Made by a program: the position numbers and the translations under genes. A DNA stretch of 38,760 bases from a virus: positions 1 to 38,760 of IMG/VR virus record IMGVR_UViG_3300036864_000092; one strand, given 5' to 3'. Below the pieces are notes generated by a model. It did no database searches, had not been told where the DNA came from, and was given only the letters and a program-made list of their open reading frames with translations. Below, piece by piece: positions 1 through 6,570 of the stretch. Every line of letters begins with the position of its first letter. Positions within the stretch are counted from its first letter, which is position 1.

Positions 1-113
1 CTTTCAGCCTTATGCTTAGGTGCCTCGGCTTGGGCGAAGTCAAACAAGTCAGGGCATCTCTCGCTCTCAAAGAATGGCCTAGCCAATGGTGGTTTCGTAA
101 ATATGCGCATCAT
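1..113 (-). CDS. HTH_55-like protein, partial duplicate at contig end
   Basis: This is the first 37 codons or so of the helix-turn-helix protein that is complete at 38378-38746, repeated because the contig ends overlap. It is cut by the contig boundary and is not a separate gene. On the circle its start codon lies 17 bases after the stop of the 131-550 gene, behind a G-rich Shine-Dalgarno stretch (the complement of the C run). Confidence 0.9.
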   Translation of the reverse strand, partial: MMRIFTKPPLARPFFESERCPDLFDFAQAEAPKHKAE

Positions 114-127
114 CCCCCCCCCTCCCC
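1..127. repeat. Terminal direct repeat, left copy
   Basis: These 127 bases are identical to 38634-38760, including a run of nine C at 114-122. The repeat length equals a common assembler k-mer (127), so the simplest reading is the overlap left when a circular or circularly permuted genome is assembled, not a biological terminal repeat. Removing one copy gives a circle of about 38,633 bp in which the gene at 131-550 is followed directly by the gene at 38378-38746. Confidence 0.95.
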
Positions 128-130
128 TTG

Positions 131-550
131 TTATGGTTTGTATTCTGTCAGGAGGGCTATACCAGCTTCCTTGTGGCCGTTGCGGATGAGCCAGATTGCT
201 ACTTCGTCCAACTTATCTTCATTCTCAATATCCGTCATATAAACAGGGTGCTTGGGGTTCTTAGCAACTTCCTCTAAAACCTTTTCAGCTTGGCGCGTAA
301 TCTCCCTAAGTGAAAGATTTGGTGCTTCCTTCACCTTCCGGGGACGGCCACGGGTTACGGGGGCTACGAGGTCATCTTGCCTTTCTTCCGTTGTGTAAGC
401 CTCACCACTTTTCGTGTACCAATTGTAATCGGTATCGCGGGCGGGAACATTAACGTCCTTATCATCCCACTCCTCAAGTTTAACCGTTCCCCCTCCACGG
501 GTTTTGAACGACTTACCTACATCTTTCTTAGTCAGCTTGAGCTTTTTCAT
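131..550 (-). CDS. Hypothetical protein, 139 aa, charged
   Basis: Not recognised. The N-terminus is Lys-rich (MKKLKLTKKDVGKSFKTR), there is an AT-hook-like TRGRPRK at about residue 66, and the C-terminal half looks helical and acidic. A GAGGATAAGG ribosome site precedes the ATG. It overlaps the end of the 52-aa gene upstream by 23 bases and is the last gene of the early leftward block before the circle junction. DNA binding is possible from the GRPRK motif but not established. Confidence 0.75.
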   Translation of the reverse strand: MKKLKLTKKDVGKSFKTRGGGTVKLEEWDDKDVNVPARDTDYNWYTKSGEAYTTEERQDDLVAPVTRGRPRKVKEAPNLSLREITRQAEKVLEEVAKNPKHPVYMTDIENEDKLDEVAIWLIRNGHKEAGIALLTEYKP

Positions 551-686
551 CCTTATCCTCCTTAATAACCCATTGTTTTAATAAATCTAATATAATCTGT
601 AACTTACTCTTAGGCACGCGGACGGGCACTGTGTCCTCTCCATAAGTCCCTGAGCCTTTTGGTCTCCCTCCCCTTTTCTTTAGCAT
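528..686 (-). CDS. Small RPKGSG-type protein, 52 aa
   Basis: The product begins MLKKRGGRPKGSGTYGED and continues with VPVRVPKSKLQIILDLL. Phage and plasmid proteins with this GRPKGSGxYGExTxPVRVP pattern are small, basic and often resemble ribbon-helix-helix DNA-binding proteins; that function is inference here. The ATG follows AGGAAGGA at good spacing and overlaps the stop of the Fis gene (ATGCTAA), so translation is probably coupled to it. The 3' end overlaps the next gene by 23 bases. Confidence 0.75.
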   Translation of the reverse strand: MLKKRGGRPKGSGTYGEDTVPVRVPKSKLQIILDLLKQWVIKEDKDEKAQAD

Positions 687-940
687 TTCTGATCCTTCCT
701 TAGTTTCTCTGCAAACTCACATAACCCATATTCCCTGAACTTCTTCACGACATTACTCCTGTTCAGTCCGAGTATCTGCGCTGCCCTTACTCTATTGCCC
801 TTGGTGAATTGGAGGACGTTCTGGTAAAGTACGGGCTCAATCAACTTCTTGATGTTATTCAATGTTAGGGTATCCCCAAGCTTAAGCGGGAATGCCATGA
901 ACGTATCCAGGCATTTATTTACTTCGTGTTCGAGTTTCAT
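680..940 (-). CDS. fis: Fis-family DNA-binding protein
   Basis: An 86-aa protein whose C-terminal 45 residues match the Fis/NtrC-type helix-turn-helix: a P-LYQNVLQFTKGN segment, then RVRAAQILGLNRSNVVKKFREYG at about residues 49-71, aligned by eye with the E. coli Fis pattern of TRGNQTRAA, MGINRGT and KKYG. E. coli Fis is 98 aa, so this is a near full-length copy with a short N-terminus. Fis bends DNA and tunes transcription, recombination and replication start; here it could control phage promoters or mimic host Fis. SD GGAGGGAGA precedes the ATG, which overlaps the stop of the small membrane gene upstream. Confidence 0.88.
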   Translation of the reverse strand: MKLEHEVNKCLDTFMAFPLKLGDTLTLNNIKKLIEPVLYQNVLQFTKGNRVRAAQILGLNRSNVVKKFREYGLCEFAEKLRKDQKC

Positions 941-1062
941 TCTCCCTCCAAGGGGATTATGTTGGGTACAATCTCCTCACCGCGATAGATGAGGTATGTC
1001 CCACCTATAGCCAGTAAAGTAACGAGGAGAATAAATATCCCCAGTTCTTTCCATTCCCTCAT
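937..1062 (-). CDS. Small membrane protein, 41 aa
   Basis: The ORF starts MREWKELGIFILLVTLLAI and has one hydrophobic helix (about residues 8-26) followed by a short acidic tail. A strong GGGAGGA site lies just before the ATG, and its TGA overlaps the Fis start codon (ATGA-type coupling). Function unknown; a single-pass inner-membrane protein with the short basic-acidic N-terminus is the only supportable statement. Confidence 0.7.
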   Translation of the reverse strand: MREWKELGIFILLVTLLAIGGTYLIYRGEEIVPNIIPLEGE

Positions 1063-1100
1063 AGTTCCTCCCTTGCGCCCCCGCGCTGTTGTTAAATCAA

Positions 1101-1358
1101 TTAGTTACCGTAATCTGTGACGTACTTTCTTGCTTCGTCTTTCGTCATCACAACACCATCCCAATCGTTCCAAATCTCCCCATCAACCTTGTCAATCAAC
1201 TCGCAGAGGATTTTGCGGCGCTCTTCATTAGGCTTGTCGGACGCACATCCCATAGGCACTCCATCCTTGAAGTACCGCTTGAGAATATCCAGAGTTTCCC
1301 CTTCCAAACCATCCCAACCCTTCACCGTTCCCCACTTCAAGGTTAAACTCGCAACCAT
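1101..1358 (-). CDS. Hypothetical protein, 85 aa
   Basis: Not recognised. A soluble, mixed-charge protein with two Trp-rich patches (KGWDGLEGE and IWNDWDG). A GTG lies one codon before the ATG chosen here; the ATG is better spaced from the GGGGGA site. About 40 bases separate it from the membrane gene downstream. Confidence 0.65.
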   Translation of the reverse strand: MVASLTLKWGTVKGWDGLEGETLDILKRYFKDGVPMGCASDKPNEERRKILCELIDKVDGEIWNDWDGVVMTKDEARKYVTDYGN

Positions 1359-1370
1359 CACCTGTCCCCC

Positions 1371-1592
1371 CTATTTCAGTTTATCGTCGGTTAGTACCCG
1401 TGCAAGGTTTGTCGCAATAAGCGCCTCTGTGAGTGCGTCCCAGTTGGTAGCCGTAGGGTTGCTCACATAGCGCTTACAAACTAAACCAAAAGCCGTCCCA
1501 TCCAGCGCAAAGGCCATTCTTACGTCTAGGATCGCCCCCTTAAGTTCCTCCTGGTGCTTCCTCTCGTCGCAGAGGTTGATGATCTCAGCCAT
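1371..1592 (-). CDS. Hypothetical protein, 73 aa
   Basis: Not recognised; helical, begins MAEIINLCDERKHQEELKG. The ATG at 1592 has AGGA seven bases upstream; a TTG two codons earlier is less likely. Its start overlaps the last codons of the preceding membrane-protein gene, consistent with coupled translation in the early chain. Confidence 0.65.
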   Translation of the reverse strand: MAEIINLCDERKHQEELKGAILDVRMAFALDGTAFGLVCKRYVSNPTATNWDALTEALIATNLARVLTDDKLK

Positions 1593-1752
1593 GCTCAAAT
1601 CCTAACTGCTTCATACCTATCCCCAGCATAAACACGCCAGCAGTAAAATAAGCCGTGAATGTGGAAAACTTAGAAGGCTCATGCTTACCAAAAGCAAACA
1701 TCACGCCTTGTACAAACCACATTGCTGAAACAGCCAAGCTGATATACCCCAT
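1585..1752 (-). CDS. Two-helix membrane protein, 55 aa
   Basis: Begins MGYISLAVSAMWFVQGVMF and has two hydrophobic segments (about residues 3-20 and 31-47) joined by a short charged loop with KHEPSK. I chose the ATG at 1752 because AGGGG lies eight bases upstream; a longer frame to 1812 lacks a ribosome site. Small early membrane proteins in phages often affect superinfection or host physiology, but nothing here shows the role. Confidence 0.7.
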   Translation of the reverse strand: MGYISLAVSAMWFVQGVMFAFGKHEPSKFSTFTAYFTAGVFMLGIGMKQLGFEHG

Positions 1753-1783
1753 CACACAATCCCCTGTATCCGTTGAGCCATGG

Positions 1784-2212
1784 TTAGTAGTCCTCATCCG
1801 TAGATTTTCCACCGTTCTTAACAGTCACATGAAGATGCCAAGAATCCTTAACCCCCTGAGCCATAGCAGTTGCAAAGGCGCGCGCTAAATCCCCTTTACG
1901 TGAAAGAATTGCCTTTTCACACGCCTTTTCAATGTCCTTGGTTTTAGTGGCCAATACGTTCTCCACCCCCTTTTGCACAGACTTGCGGATAAGGTCGTTA
2001 CACACGTACTCCAGCCAAGTCATCTTGTCGTAACTGCTCCATGAAATCTTACCTTGGGAATCAACCTTCTGGTTAAGCACATTGGCTATAATACCTTGAA
2101 GTATTTTATCAAAGTCGCCCAAGTGCTCTGTTATTGCCGCCTGAATCTTCTTTTCGACGATAGGCCCAACAATCTCCTTCCCAATGGAAAGATTAACTAC
2201 ATCATCAGCCAT
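1784..2212 (-). CDS. Hypothetical protein, 142 aa
   Basis: Not recognised. Mostly helical with Lys/Glu-rich stretches, WSSYDKMTWLEYVCNDLIRK in the middle, and an N-terminus MADDVVNLSIGKEIVGP. A GAAAGGGA site precedes the ATG. The start lies inside the last codons of the 48-aa gene upstream, as usual in this block. The pattern of a short N-terminal strand and a long helical body is seen in many phage proteins of unknown role. Confidence 0.72.
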   Translation of the reverse strand: MADDVVNLSIGKEIVGPIVEKKIQAAITEHLGDFDKILQGIIANVLNQKVDSQGKISWSSYDKMTWLEYVCNDLIRKSVQKGVENVLATKTKDIEKACEKAILSRKGDLARAFATAMAQGVKDSWHLHVTVKNGGKSTDEDY

Positions 2213-2351
2213 TTTTCATCCCTTTCAGTATTTGTTGGCATTCCATCAACCCCTCCAAAGCTAGCTCCCTTACCCATGGGGCGGGCTGCTTGAGGGTATC
2301 CTTCAAGCACAGGAAGGCTTTCAGCTTGGTGTAGAGGCTATCTAGGTTCAT
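2205..2351 (-). CDS. Hypothetical protein, 48 aa
   Basis: Begins MNLDSLYTKLKAFLCLK and is amphipathic-helical with two Cys. A GGAAGAG site lies eight bases upstream of the ATG. It starts two bases after the stop of the upstream gene and its end overlaps the next start, which supports it as a real small gene. Function unknown. Confidence 0.6.
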   Translation of the reverse strand: MNLDSLYTKLKAFLCLKDTLKQPAPWVRELALEGLMECQQILKGMKNG

Positions 2352-2353
2352 GA

Positions 2354-2566
2354 TTAGCTCTTCCGTGTTTTAAATTGGATAGTGTCGTAAAATTGGCCGC
2401 GCTCGTAACAATTTTCAGACTCCACTTTAGCCTGAATCTGCACAGCCTTCAGGAGATAACGGATAGATGAACGAATCTGTTCGCGTTCCAGCGCTTCTTC
2501 TGAATCTGCCAAAGCATCCAGTAGTTCAGTGCGTTCAAGATAACCGAGTGTTACAAGGTCTTTCAT
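2354..2566 (-). CDS. Hypothetical protein, 70 aa
   Basis: Not recognised; helical and acidic, begins MKDLVTLGYLERTELLDA. The ATG at 2566 is preferred because GGGGTG lies six bases upstream and the TGA of a 12-codon ORF ends just before it. An ATG at 2584 would add six residues but has no ribosome site. Confidence 0.65.
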   Translation of the reverse strand: MKDLVTLGYLERTELLDALADSEEALEREQIRSSIRYLLKAVQIQAKVESENCYERGQFYDTIQFKTRKS

Positions 2567-2656
2567 CGTCAGCACCCCAGCCATTGTAGGATTTGTTCGC
2601 GGGTCATTAGCGGTTCCACCAGTTTATGAATATTCGCACAATTTGATCCGTGTCCA

Positions 2657-2896
2657 TTAGCACACCGCCATAATCGCTAAGCCGGTGAACACAGCGCCTG
2701 CAAAGAACAGGCACAGGGCTTGTGTAAGGCTCGGTGCGTGGAGTTGGTCCAATAGGGCTTTAATCTCGCTCTTCAAGTCTTTCGGGGCGTAGGCGTAACT
2801 CCGGCGAAGGAGCTGTTCAAGCTCTTCACGTTGTTGGCGCAGGACATCAATCTCTGAAATCGGCGTCTTTTTCTCAGTAATGTGTAGGTTGTTCAT
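2657..2896 (-). CDS. Tail-anchored membrane protein, 79 aa
   Basis: Begins MNNLHITEKKTPISEID, has a charged helical or coiled-coil middle (about residues 14-58) and one C-terminal hydrophobic segment (LCLFFAGAVFTGLAIMAV). The start is fixed by an ideal AAGGAGA site inside the GCTAACAAGGAGA leader shared with other transcription units of this genome. Its TAA overlaps the ATG of a 16-codon ORF (TAATG). Confidence 0.75.
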   Translation of the reverse strand: MNNLHITEKKTPISEIDVLRQQREELEQLLRRSYAYAPKDLKSEIKALLDQLHAPSLTQALCLFFAGAVFTGLAIMAVC

Positions 2897-2902
2897 GGTT
2901 TG

Positions 2903-2950
2903 TCTCCTTGTTAGCCCCGTTACTGTGCAGGAACTATTGGGACTTGGCAA
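2903..2950 (-). promoter_or_regulatory. Promoter and GCTAACAAGGAGA leader A
   Basis: On the minus strand TTGCCA (2950-2945), 17 bases, CACAGT (2927-2922), six bases, then GCTAACAAGGAGA (2915-2903) and the ATG at 2896. The -10 box is weak. The leader and spacing match those at 10756, 10871 and 22931, which is the main support. Confidence 0.5.
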
Positions 2951-3051
2951 GCTTCTTGTTCAAGAATTCTTATATGTTTGTCGGACTGGCCGTATTCTTT
3001 CAATAATTCAACGAGATGGCGTTCCATGTCGGCGTCTAGCATTCCGTTCAT
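2920..3051 (-). CDS. Hypothetical protein, 43 aa
   Basis: Begins MNGMLDADMERHLVELLKEY. The ATG overlaps the TGA of the replication gene by four bases (ATGA), so it is probably translated by coupling. Its 3' half overlaps promoter A. Function unknown; helical and acidic. Confidence 0.55.
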   Translation of the reverse strand: MNGMLDADMERHLVELLKEYGQSDKHIRILEQEACQVPIVPAQ

Positions 3052-3716
3052 AGCGGCGGCTTCTCGCTTGTGTACTTCCTGCACCACCCCGCAAAGGCAG
3101 CGTCAGGCTTCTTGGGCCTTTCCCCGCGTATTCCAAGCCCTTTGTTATAAATCCCTGCCAAATGGTAGATGTCCCAACCTGGTGCGGCTCTACGGGCACC
3201 CTCTAACCCCTCTTCAGAGAGCAGATGTAAGATATCAAACCCCCCGTTTCCTTTTTCAAACTCCCTCAAACTCCCTCCCTCTCTTGGAGTTTTAATAGAT
3301 ATAGAGTGGGTTTGGAGTGGAGTGGAGTGGGTTGCATTGCCATCGCATTGCGGTTCGCATGCGTCTCGCATCGCCCTCTCTTGTTCCCAACGGGCATTCG
3401 CCGCAGTCTTTCCAGCCTCGCTTTTCTTCTTCTGGTACTCTTCCTGGGCCGCTAAATCTCGCTCGATCTTGGAATGCACCCATACGGTATCTGTTCGTTT
3501 GAAGTACCTCTCAAGTACATAGTCTATTGCTTTGAACTCTTCTTCGCTGTGGGCTTGGCATGCGCGACGTATGCGATTCGCATCGGCTGGGATTGGCTTG
3601 CCTGTATTCCAATATTCTCCTATGAGACGTAAATACGCTCCATGCTCAAGCAGGCTCAGCGTTCCAGTGTCTTTTAGGTAATCGCCCCAGAAGAAAGGTT
3701 GGTAATACTTTGGCAT
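3048..3716 (-). CDS. Replication initiation protein, DUF1376 (YdaU-like)
   Basis: A 222-aa protein whose first 110 residues show the DUF1376 signature: PFFWGDYLKDTGTLSLLEHG, then LRLIGEYWNTGKPIP, an Arg-rich helix, and KSEAGKTAANARWE at about residues 98-111. DUF1376 proteins sit in replication modules of lambdoid phages, in the place of lambda O, and are thought to bind the origin and bring in host replication factors. A Ser/Thr/His-rich linker follows (about residues 120-145) and then a Trp-containing C-terminal domain. No helicase, helicase loader, primase or polymerase gene is visible, so the phage likely relies on the host replisome. A hairpin and two short direct repeats lie directly upstream. 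The ribosome site is weak (ATAGGG close to the ATG). Confidence 0.82.
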   Translation of the reverse strand: MPKYYQPFFWGDYLKDTGTLSLLEHGAYLRLIGEYWNTGKPIPADANRIRRACQAHSEEEFKAIDYVLERYFKRTDTVWVHSKIERDLAAQEEYQKKKSEAGKTAANARWEQERAMRDACEPQCDGNATHSTPLQTHSISIKTPREGGSLREFEKGNGGFDILHLLSEEGLEGARRAAPGWDIYHLAGIYNKGLGIRGERPKKPDAAFAGWCRKYTSEKPPL

Positions 3717-3738
3717 GGCCCTATGTTCTTATTCGTCA

Positions 3739-3780
3739 CCTATGGGGAAATGTCATGAAATGACGGGGGCAGGCCATAGG
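3739..3780. repeat. Nested inverted repeat upstream of replication gene
   Basis: Outer arms CCTATGG (3739-3745) and CCATAGG (3774-3780) enclose an inner hairpin GTCAT-GAA-ATGAC (3752-3764). It lies 23 bases before the start of the DUF1376 gene. It could be an operator, part of an origin, or an mRNA hairpin limiting translation of the replication protein. Confidence 0.6.
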
Positions 3781-3783
3781 AAC

Positions 3784-3838
3784 CGGCCCCTTATCCCCAC
3801 TCTGCCCTATATGGTGCAGGAACGCAACGGCCCCTTAT
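3784..3838. repeat. Two 11-bp direct repeats, possible origin iterons
   Basis: CGGCCCCTTAT occurs at 3784-3794 and 3828-3838, 44 bp apart start to start, each preceded by AAC. The position just upstream of the replication gene is where iterons could be expected, but only two copies are present, so the origin role is a guess. Confidence 0.35.
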
Positions 3839-3850
3839 ACAAAATGCAGG

Positions 3851-3997
3851 TTATTTACCTAGCACGTCCTCTCGGCGTAGGTGTTTTGATAGAAACTCTT
3901 CCTTGCGTTTCAGATAGTAAGCATAAAGCTCTTCAAGGTTCATTTTGGCCATCATCTCTAACTCTTCCAATGTGCTGATAGGTTCCGGTGTTTTCAC
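3851..3997 (-). CDS. Hypothetical protein, 48 aa
   Basis: GTG start overlapping the upstream stop (TAGTG), with AGGGAG about eleven bases before it. The product is MKTPEPISTLEELEMMAKM followed by a charged helix with YAYYLKRKEEF. Small acidic-basic helical protein; no family recognised. It is followed by a 134-bp gene-free stretch holding the repeats at 3739-3838. Confidence 0.65.
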   Translation of the reverse strand: MKTPEPISTLEELEMMAKMNLEELYAYYLKRKEEFLSKHLRREDVLGK

Positions 3998-4419
3998 TAT
4001 GCTTTACTCCCTTTCATGGCGCGCCAGACAGCCTCTTGTTTACCTGCGTTGAAGCCATCTCGGTATGCAACAAGAACGGCTTTCCCATGATTTACCTCAG
4101 CCTCTTCCAGCTTGGCTTGGGTGCTCTGATATTCTCTAGCAAGGGGCTCTAACTCGGCTACAGAATACGAAGTTGAGTGGCGAGCATTGCCGTCGCAGTC
4201 AAACAGAATGTGTTTAGCCAGTTCGTCGGCCTCTTCACGCTCCGCGCTTACCTGGGGTTTAGCCATAGCCTTAGCCACAACCTCCGCATAAGCCAGCAGG
4301 GCGTGGCCAAACAACAAAGCATCGCGGGCCTCTTGGCCTGTAGGCTCTTGCGTCTCGTAGAACTTCACCACGTCGCGCGCACGTTGCAGCGCAGCTTTCA
4401 TGTCCGGTGGGGGTGTCAT
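3997..4419 (-). CDS. Hypothetical protein, 140 aa
   Basis: Not recognised. Helical N-terminus (MTPPPDMKAALQRARDVVKF), a central CDGNARHSTS segment, and a coiled-coil-like C-terminal part. The CDGNARHST piece resembles CDGNATHST in the linker of the DUF1376 protein next door, with 22 of 29 matching bases. It overlaps its neighbours by 1-4 bases. Confidence 0.68.
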   Translation of the reverse strand: MTPPPDMKAALQRARDVVKFYETQEPTGQEARDALLFGHALLAYAEVVAKAMAKPQVSAEREEADELAKHILFDCDGNARHSTSYSVAELEPLAREYQSTQAKLEEAEVNHGKAVLVAYRDGFNAGKQEAVWRAMKGSKA

Positions 4420-4616
4420 GCTTCAATCTCCTTAATAATCCGTGGTTTAAATGGTGCTGGCGGGTTCAGGTAATCTTCTAAGTAGCGTTGAGCGTTGTCA
4501 GGGTCGCACGATGCTATAACCCGAGTATCTCGCCACAGTTTAAATCCAAAGTATGTCTTCAGTTCTTGCCACTTATACCAACCTTCTTCACGTTCAATAA
4601 GCCTAAAACGTCGCAT
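4416..4616 (-). CDS. Hypothetical protein, 66 aa
   Basis: Begins MRRFRLIEREEGWYKWQELK; Arg- and Trp-rich. The ATG overlaps the TGA of the preceding membrane gene and its own TGA overlaps the next ATG (ATGA). An ATG one codon earlier exists. No family recognised. Confidence 0.62.
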   Translation of the reverse strand: MRRFRLIEREEGWYKWQELKTYFGFKLWRDTRVIASCDPDNAQRYLEDYLNPPAPFKPRIIKEIEA

Positions 4617-4771
4617 CACTCTCGTCCTCCTTTGGGGGTTGGGCCGGTGAAGAACTCGCGGGTAGCTTTACCCCACCGCTCTCCACGCTCGGCGGCTTCG
4701 GGGCCGTATAGCCAGCGGGAAATAAACACCCCAATAATGATACCCCAAAGGAGGATGTAAGCGGTTCTCAC
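4616..4771 (-). CDS. Small membrane protein, 51 aa
   Basis: I place the start at a GTG with GGAGGG seven bases upstream, giving MRTAYILLWGIIIGVFISRW and then a soluble charged tail. The hydrophobic segment spans about residues 4-18. The same frame stays open far upstream, opposite to the reading of the HNH gene, but that extension is a shadow. A 19-codon ORF (4774-4833, MSMKTTAALSS) lies between it and the HNH stop and may only couple translation. Confidence 0.62.
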   Translation of the reverse strand: MRTAYILLWGIIIGVFISRWLYGPEAAERGERWGKATREFFTGPTPKGGRE

Positions 4772-4823
4772 TTCCCATCCCTCCCCTTCGGGGCTGAGGA
4801 TAGGGCTGCGGTAGTTTTCATGC

Positions 4824-5570
4824 TCATATCCATTTCGTTGGGTGTGGGGCTGATTCAGTAACAGGGGGCTTGCCTGCCTCTTTGTTGCGGAGGCAGAGCT
4901 TGCACATACCCCGCCAACTCCCGTTACCCCGCAGGATGCTATAGCTCTCCCCGTTTGAGCGGTTCCAGCCGTAGACACACATAGGCCAATAGTCCCCGGC
5001 AGCAGTTTCAGCGTAAAGGTGGGAGTGGCGCAGGTGTTGCTCATTCCTGTCAGCCGCCTCCACATACCGAACAATTTCCATATCCGGCTTAGGCTTCTCA
5101 GGTTCCGCGTCAATTGTGAGCCAACGGTAGGTCTTGTGGCTACGAATGTCTCTAATCGTGCTGGGGTGTACGTTAAACTCTTTGGCAATCGCCGCTGCGG
5201 ATTCCCCAGCCTTTAAGCGGGCATAGATACCGGGCACACTAGCTACAGGTACAGCTTGGCGGTTGCCTCGCCCCTTCTTTACCATATCTAAGGTGTTGTC
5301 TTTAATGGTGCCTATCCATAGGTGGTGGGGATTGCAGCAAGCCGGGTTGTCGCAGCTATGGCAAACACTCATTCCGTCTGGGACGGGTTGGCCATTATGA
5401 AAGGCCCATGCAAGGCGGTGGGCGCGGTAGCTTTTGTAGGCAATGGTGGTTTGCCCGTAACCCCACTTAGTAAGCCCGGCAGTCCAGTGCCAACACTTAT
5501 CCGCCGCGCCGCGCTCTACTTTACTCCAAAACTTCTGAATGGTAGCTTCATCAAAGCCCACGAACCTCAC
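4824..5570 (-). CDS. HNH homing-type endonuclease with HTH
   Basis: A 248-aa protein. Residues about 10-100 form an HNH_3-type nuclease domain: CWHWTAGLTKWGYGQ, YRAHRLAWAFHNG, and CHSCDNPACCNPHHLWIGT with the catalytic His and zinc-type Cys. Residues about 108-145 hold a helix-turn-helix resembling resolvase/homing-enzyme repeats (GESAAAIAKEFNVHPSTIRDIRS). The last 70 residues carry a second Cys cluster (CVYGW and CKLCLRN). The start is a GTG at 5570 with little SD; a GTG three codons later is possible. Free-standing HNH genes of this sort are mobile intron-like elements or act in DNA processing; it is not beside the terminase here. Confidence 0.85.
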   Translation of the reverse strand: MRFVGFDEATIQKFWSKVERGAADKCWHWTAGLTKWGYGQTTIAYKSYRAHRLAWAFHNGQPVPDGMSVCHSCDNPACCNPHHLWIGTIKDNTLDMVKKGRGNRQAVPVASVPGIYARLKAGESAAAIAKEFNVHPSTIRDIRSHKTYRWLTIDAEPEKPKPDMEIVRYVEAADRNEQHLRHSHLYAETAAGDYWPMCVYGWNRSNGESYSILRGNGSWRGMCKLCLRNKEAGKPPVTESAPHPTKWI

Positions 5571-5595
5571 TTTCGTTGGTTAATTTCCGCCAGTT

Positions 5596-5892
5596 CTAGC
5601 TGGCGGTTTTAGTATGTGCCGCACCTTCAAGCTCGGCAATACGATTGCACAAATAATCTACCCGCGCCTGTAGGGCCTCCACCTTGTCTTGCAGGTCCAT
5701 GTAATCACCTATCACGTCAAAGGCTGAGCCTTTAGGTAGACGCTCACATAGCCGCGCGTTCTCCCCTTCAAGGGTGGCGATGTAGGCCAACACAGCCTCA
5801 GCATCCCATTTATGTAGCTTAGGATATGTAAACTGGTTTGAGAACCGTTCTAGGGCGTATAGGGCTGGCGCGGGACGGGCGGGGTTAGCCAT
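5596..5892 (-). CDS. Coiled-coil hypothetical protein, 98 aa
   Basis: Begins MANPARPAPALYALERFSN; residues about 30-90 form heptad-like helices (YIATLEGENARLCERL and DLQDKVEALQARVDYLCNRIAEL). The ATG at 5892 overlaps the TAA of the upstream gene; an ATG at 5907 would add five residues. Neither has a clear ribosome site, so coupling is likely. Function unknown. Confidence 0.65.
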   Translation of the reverse strand: MANPARPAPALYALERFSNQFTYPKLHKWDAEAVLAYIATLEGENARLCERLPKGSAFDVIGDYMDLQDKVEALQARVDYLCNRIAELEGAAHTKTAS

Positions 5893-6091
5893 GGGTAGGG
5901 CTTTCATAAGGTGTAAGGCGGTCTAGCGGATTGGTGGCAGGGGCACCGTTCGGGCCTACCCACTTCACGTCTCCGCATTTTGTGCATTCGTACATGCAAG
6001 TCCCCCGGTACATCTGATCCTCCACTATACAGCATAGGCTCCAACGGCAGCCGTCCACCTTCTTGCGGAAGATTCGAGGTTTACAAACCAT
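5885..6091 (-). CDS. Cys-rich zinc-ribbon-like protein, 68 aa
   Basis: Begins MVCKPRIFRKKVDGCRWSLCC and carries CMYECTKCGDVKWVGP, so it probably binds zinc through Cys pairs. The ATG follows AGGGTGAGTG and overlaps the upstream TGA. Small early zinc proteins of this size may bind host enzymes or nucleic acid; that is not shown here. Confidence 0.66.
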   Translation of the reverse strand: MVCKPRIFRKKVDGCRWSLCCIVEDQMYRGTCMYECTKCGDVKWVGPNGAPATNPLDRLTPYESPTHG

Positions 6092-6570
6092 CACTCACCC
6101 TCCCCAGTCTGTGTCCGCCCCTTGGGGGCTGGAGGGAGCACGAACACCAAGCCATCCTTCGGCCTAAACCACTTACCGTTGCGGGTGTCTATCAAGGCTT
6201 TATCCTTCGGCCCACCGCCCTCATAAGCCACTCCACCAGCAAACAAAGTGCCGTCTGGTCGGAAGGCGCAAGCGTTGGTGTGTAGGTCAAGCCCATCTAT
6301 CTCCCGCCACCCGCTATGGGCAGCACCCTCAAGCTGGTTAATGACAAGGCGTAGGCCATCTTCGATACCCTGATGGCGCTCCTTCCATTCCGTAAGCTCC
6401 TGCTTCTGGGCAGCAACGTGCGCGGCTATAAGTTGGGCGGCTCTATTGGTGCTTTCAGTTGTTGGGGCACAACCATACCAAAGTTGAAAAATCTCACGGG
6501 CCAGCGCTTCATCCGCTGGGGTTACAAGGGGTTTCACTTCGGGGACTTCTCTTTGGTTGGTTTTAGGCAT
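6091..6570 (-). CDS. Hypothetical protein, 159 aa
   Basis: Two parts: a helical N-terminal half (ALAREIFQLWYG to about residue 80) and a C-terminal half with GWREIDGLDLHTNACAFRPDG and FVLPPAPKG. No family recognised with confidence; the beta-rich end resembles small DUF551-like domains seen in the next gene. It overlaps both neighbours. Confidence 0.68.
   Translation of the reverse strand: MPKTNQREVPEVKPLVTPADEALAREIFQLWYGCAPTTESTNRAAQLIAAHVAAQKQELTEWKERHQGIEDGLRLVINQLEGAAHSGWREIDGLDLHTNACAFRPDGTLFAGGVAYEGGGPKDKALIDTRNGKWFRPKDGLVFVLPPAPKGRTQTGEGE

Noticed and set aside
4616-5188. A 190-codon frame overlapping the HNH gene
   Set aside because: Most of it is a shadow of the HNH gene; only the last 51 codons after a GTG with a good ribosome site look real.
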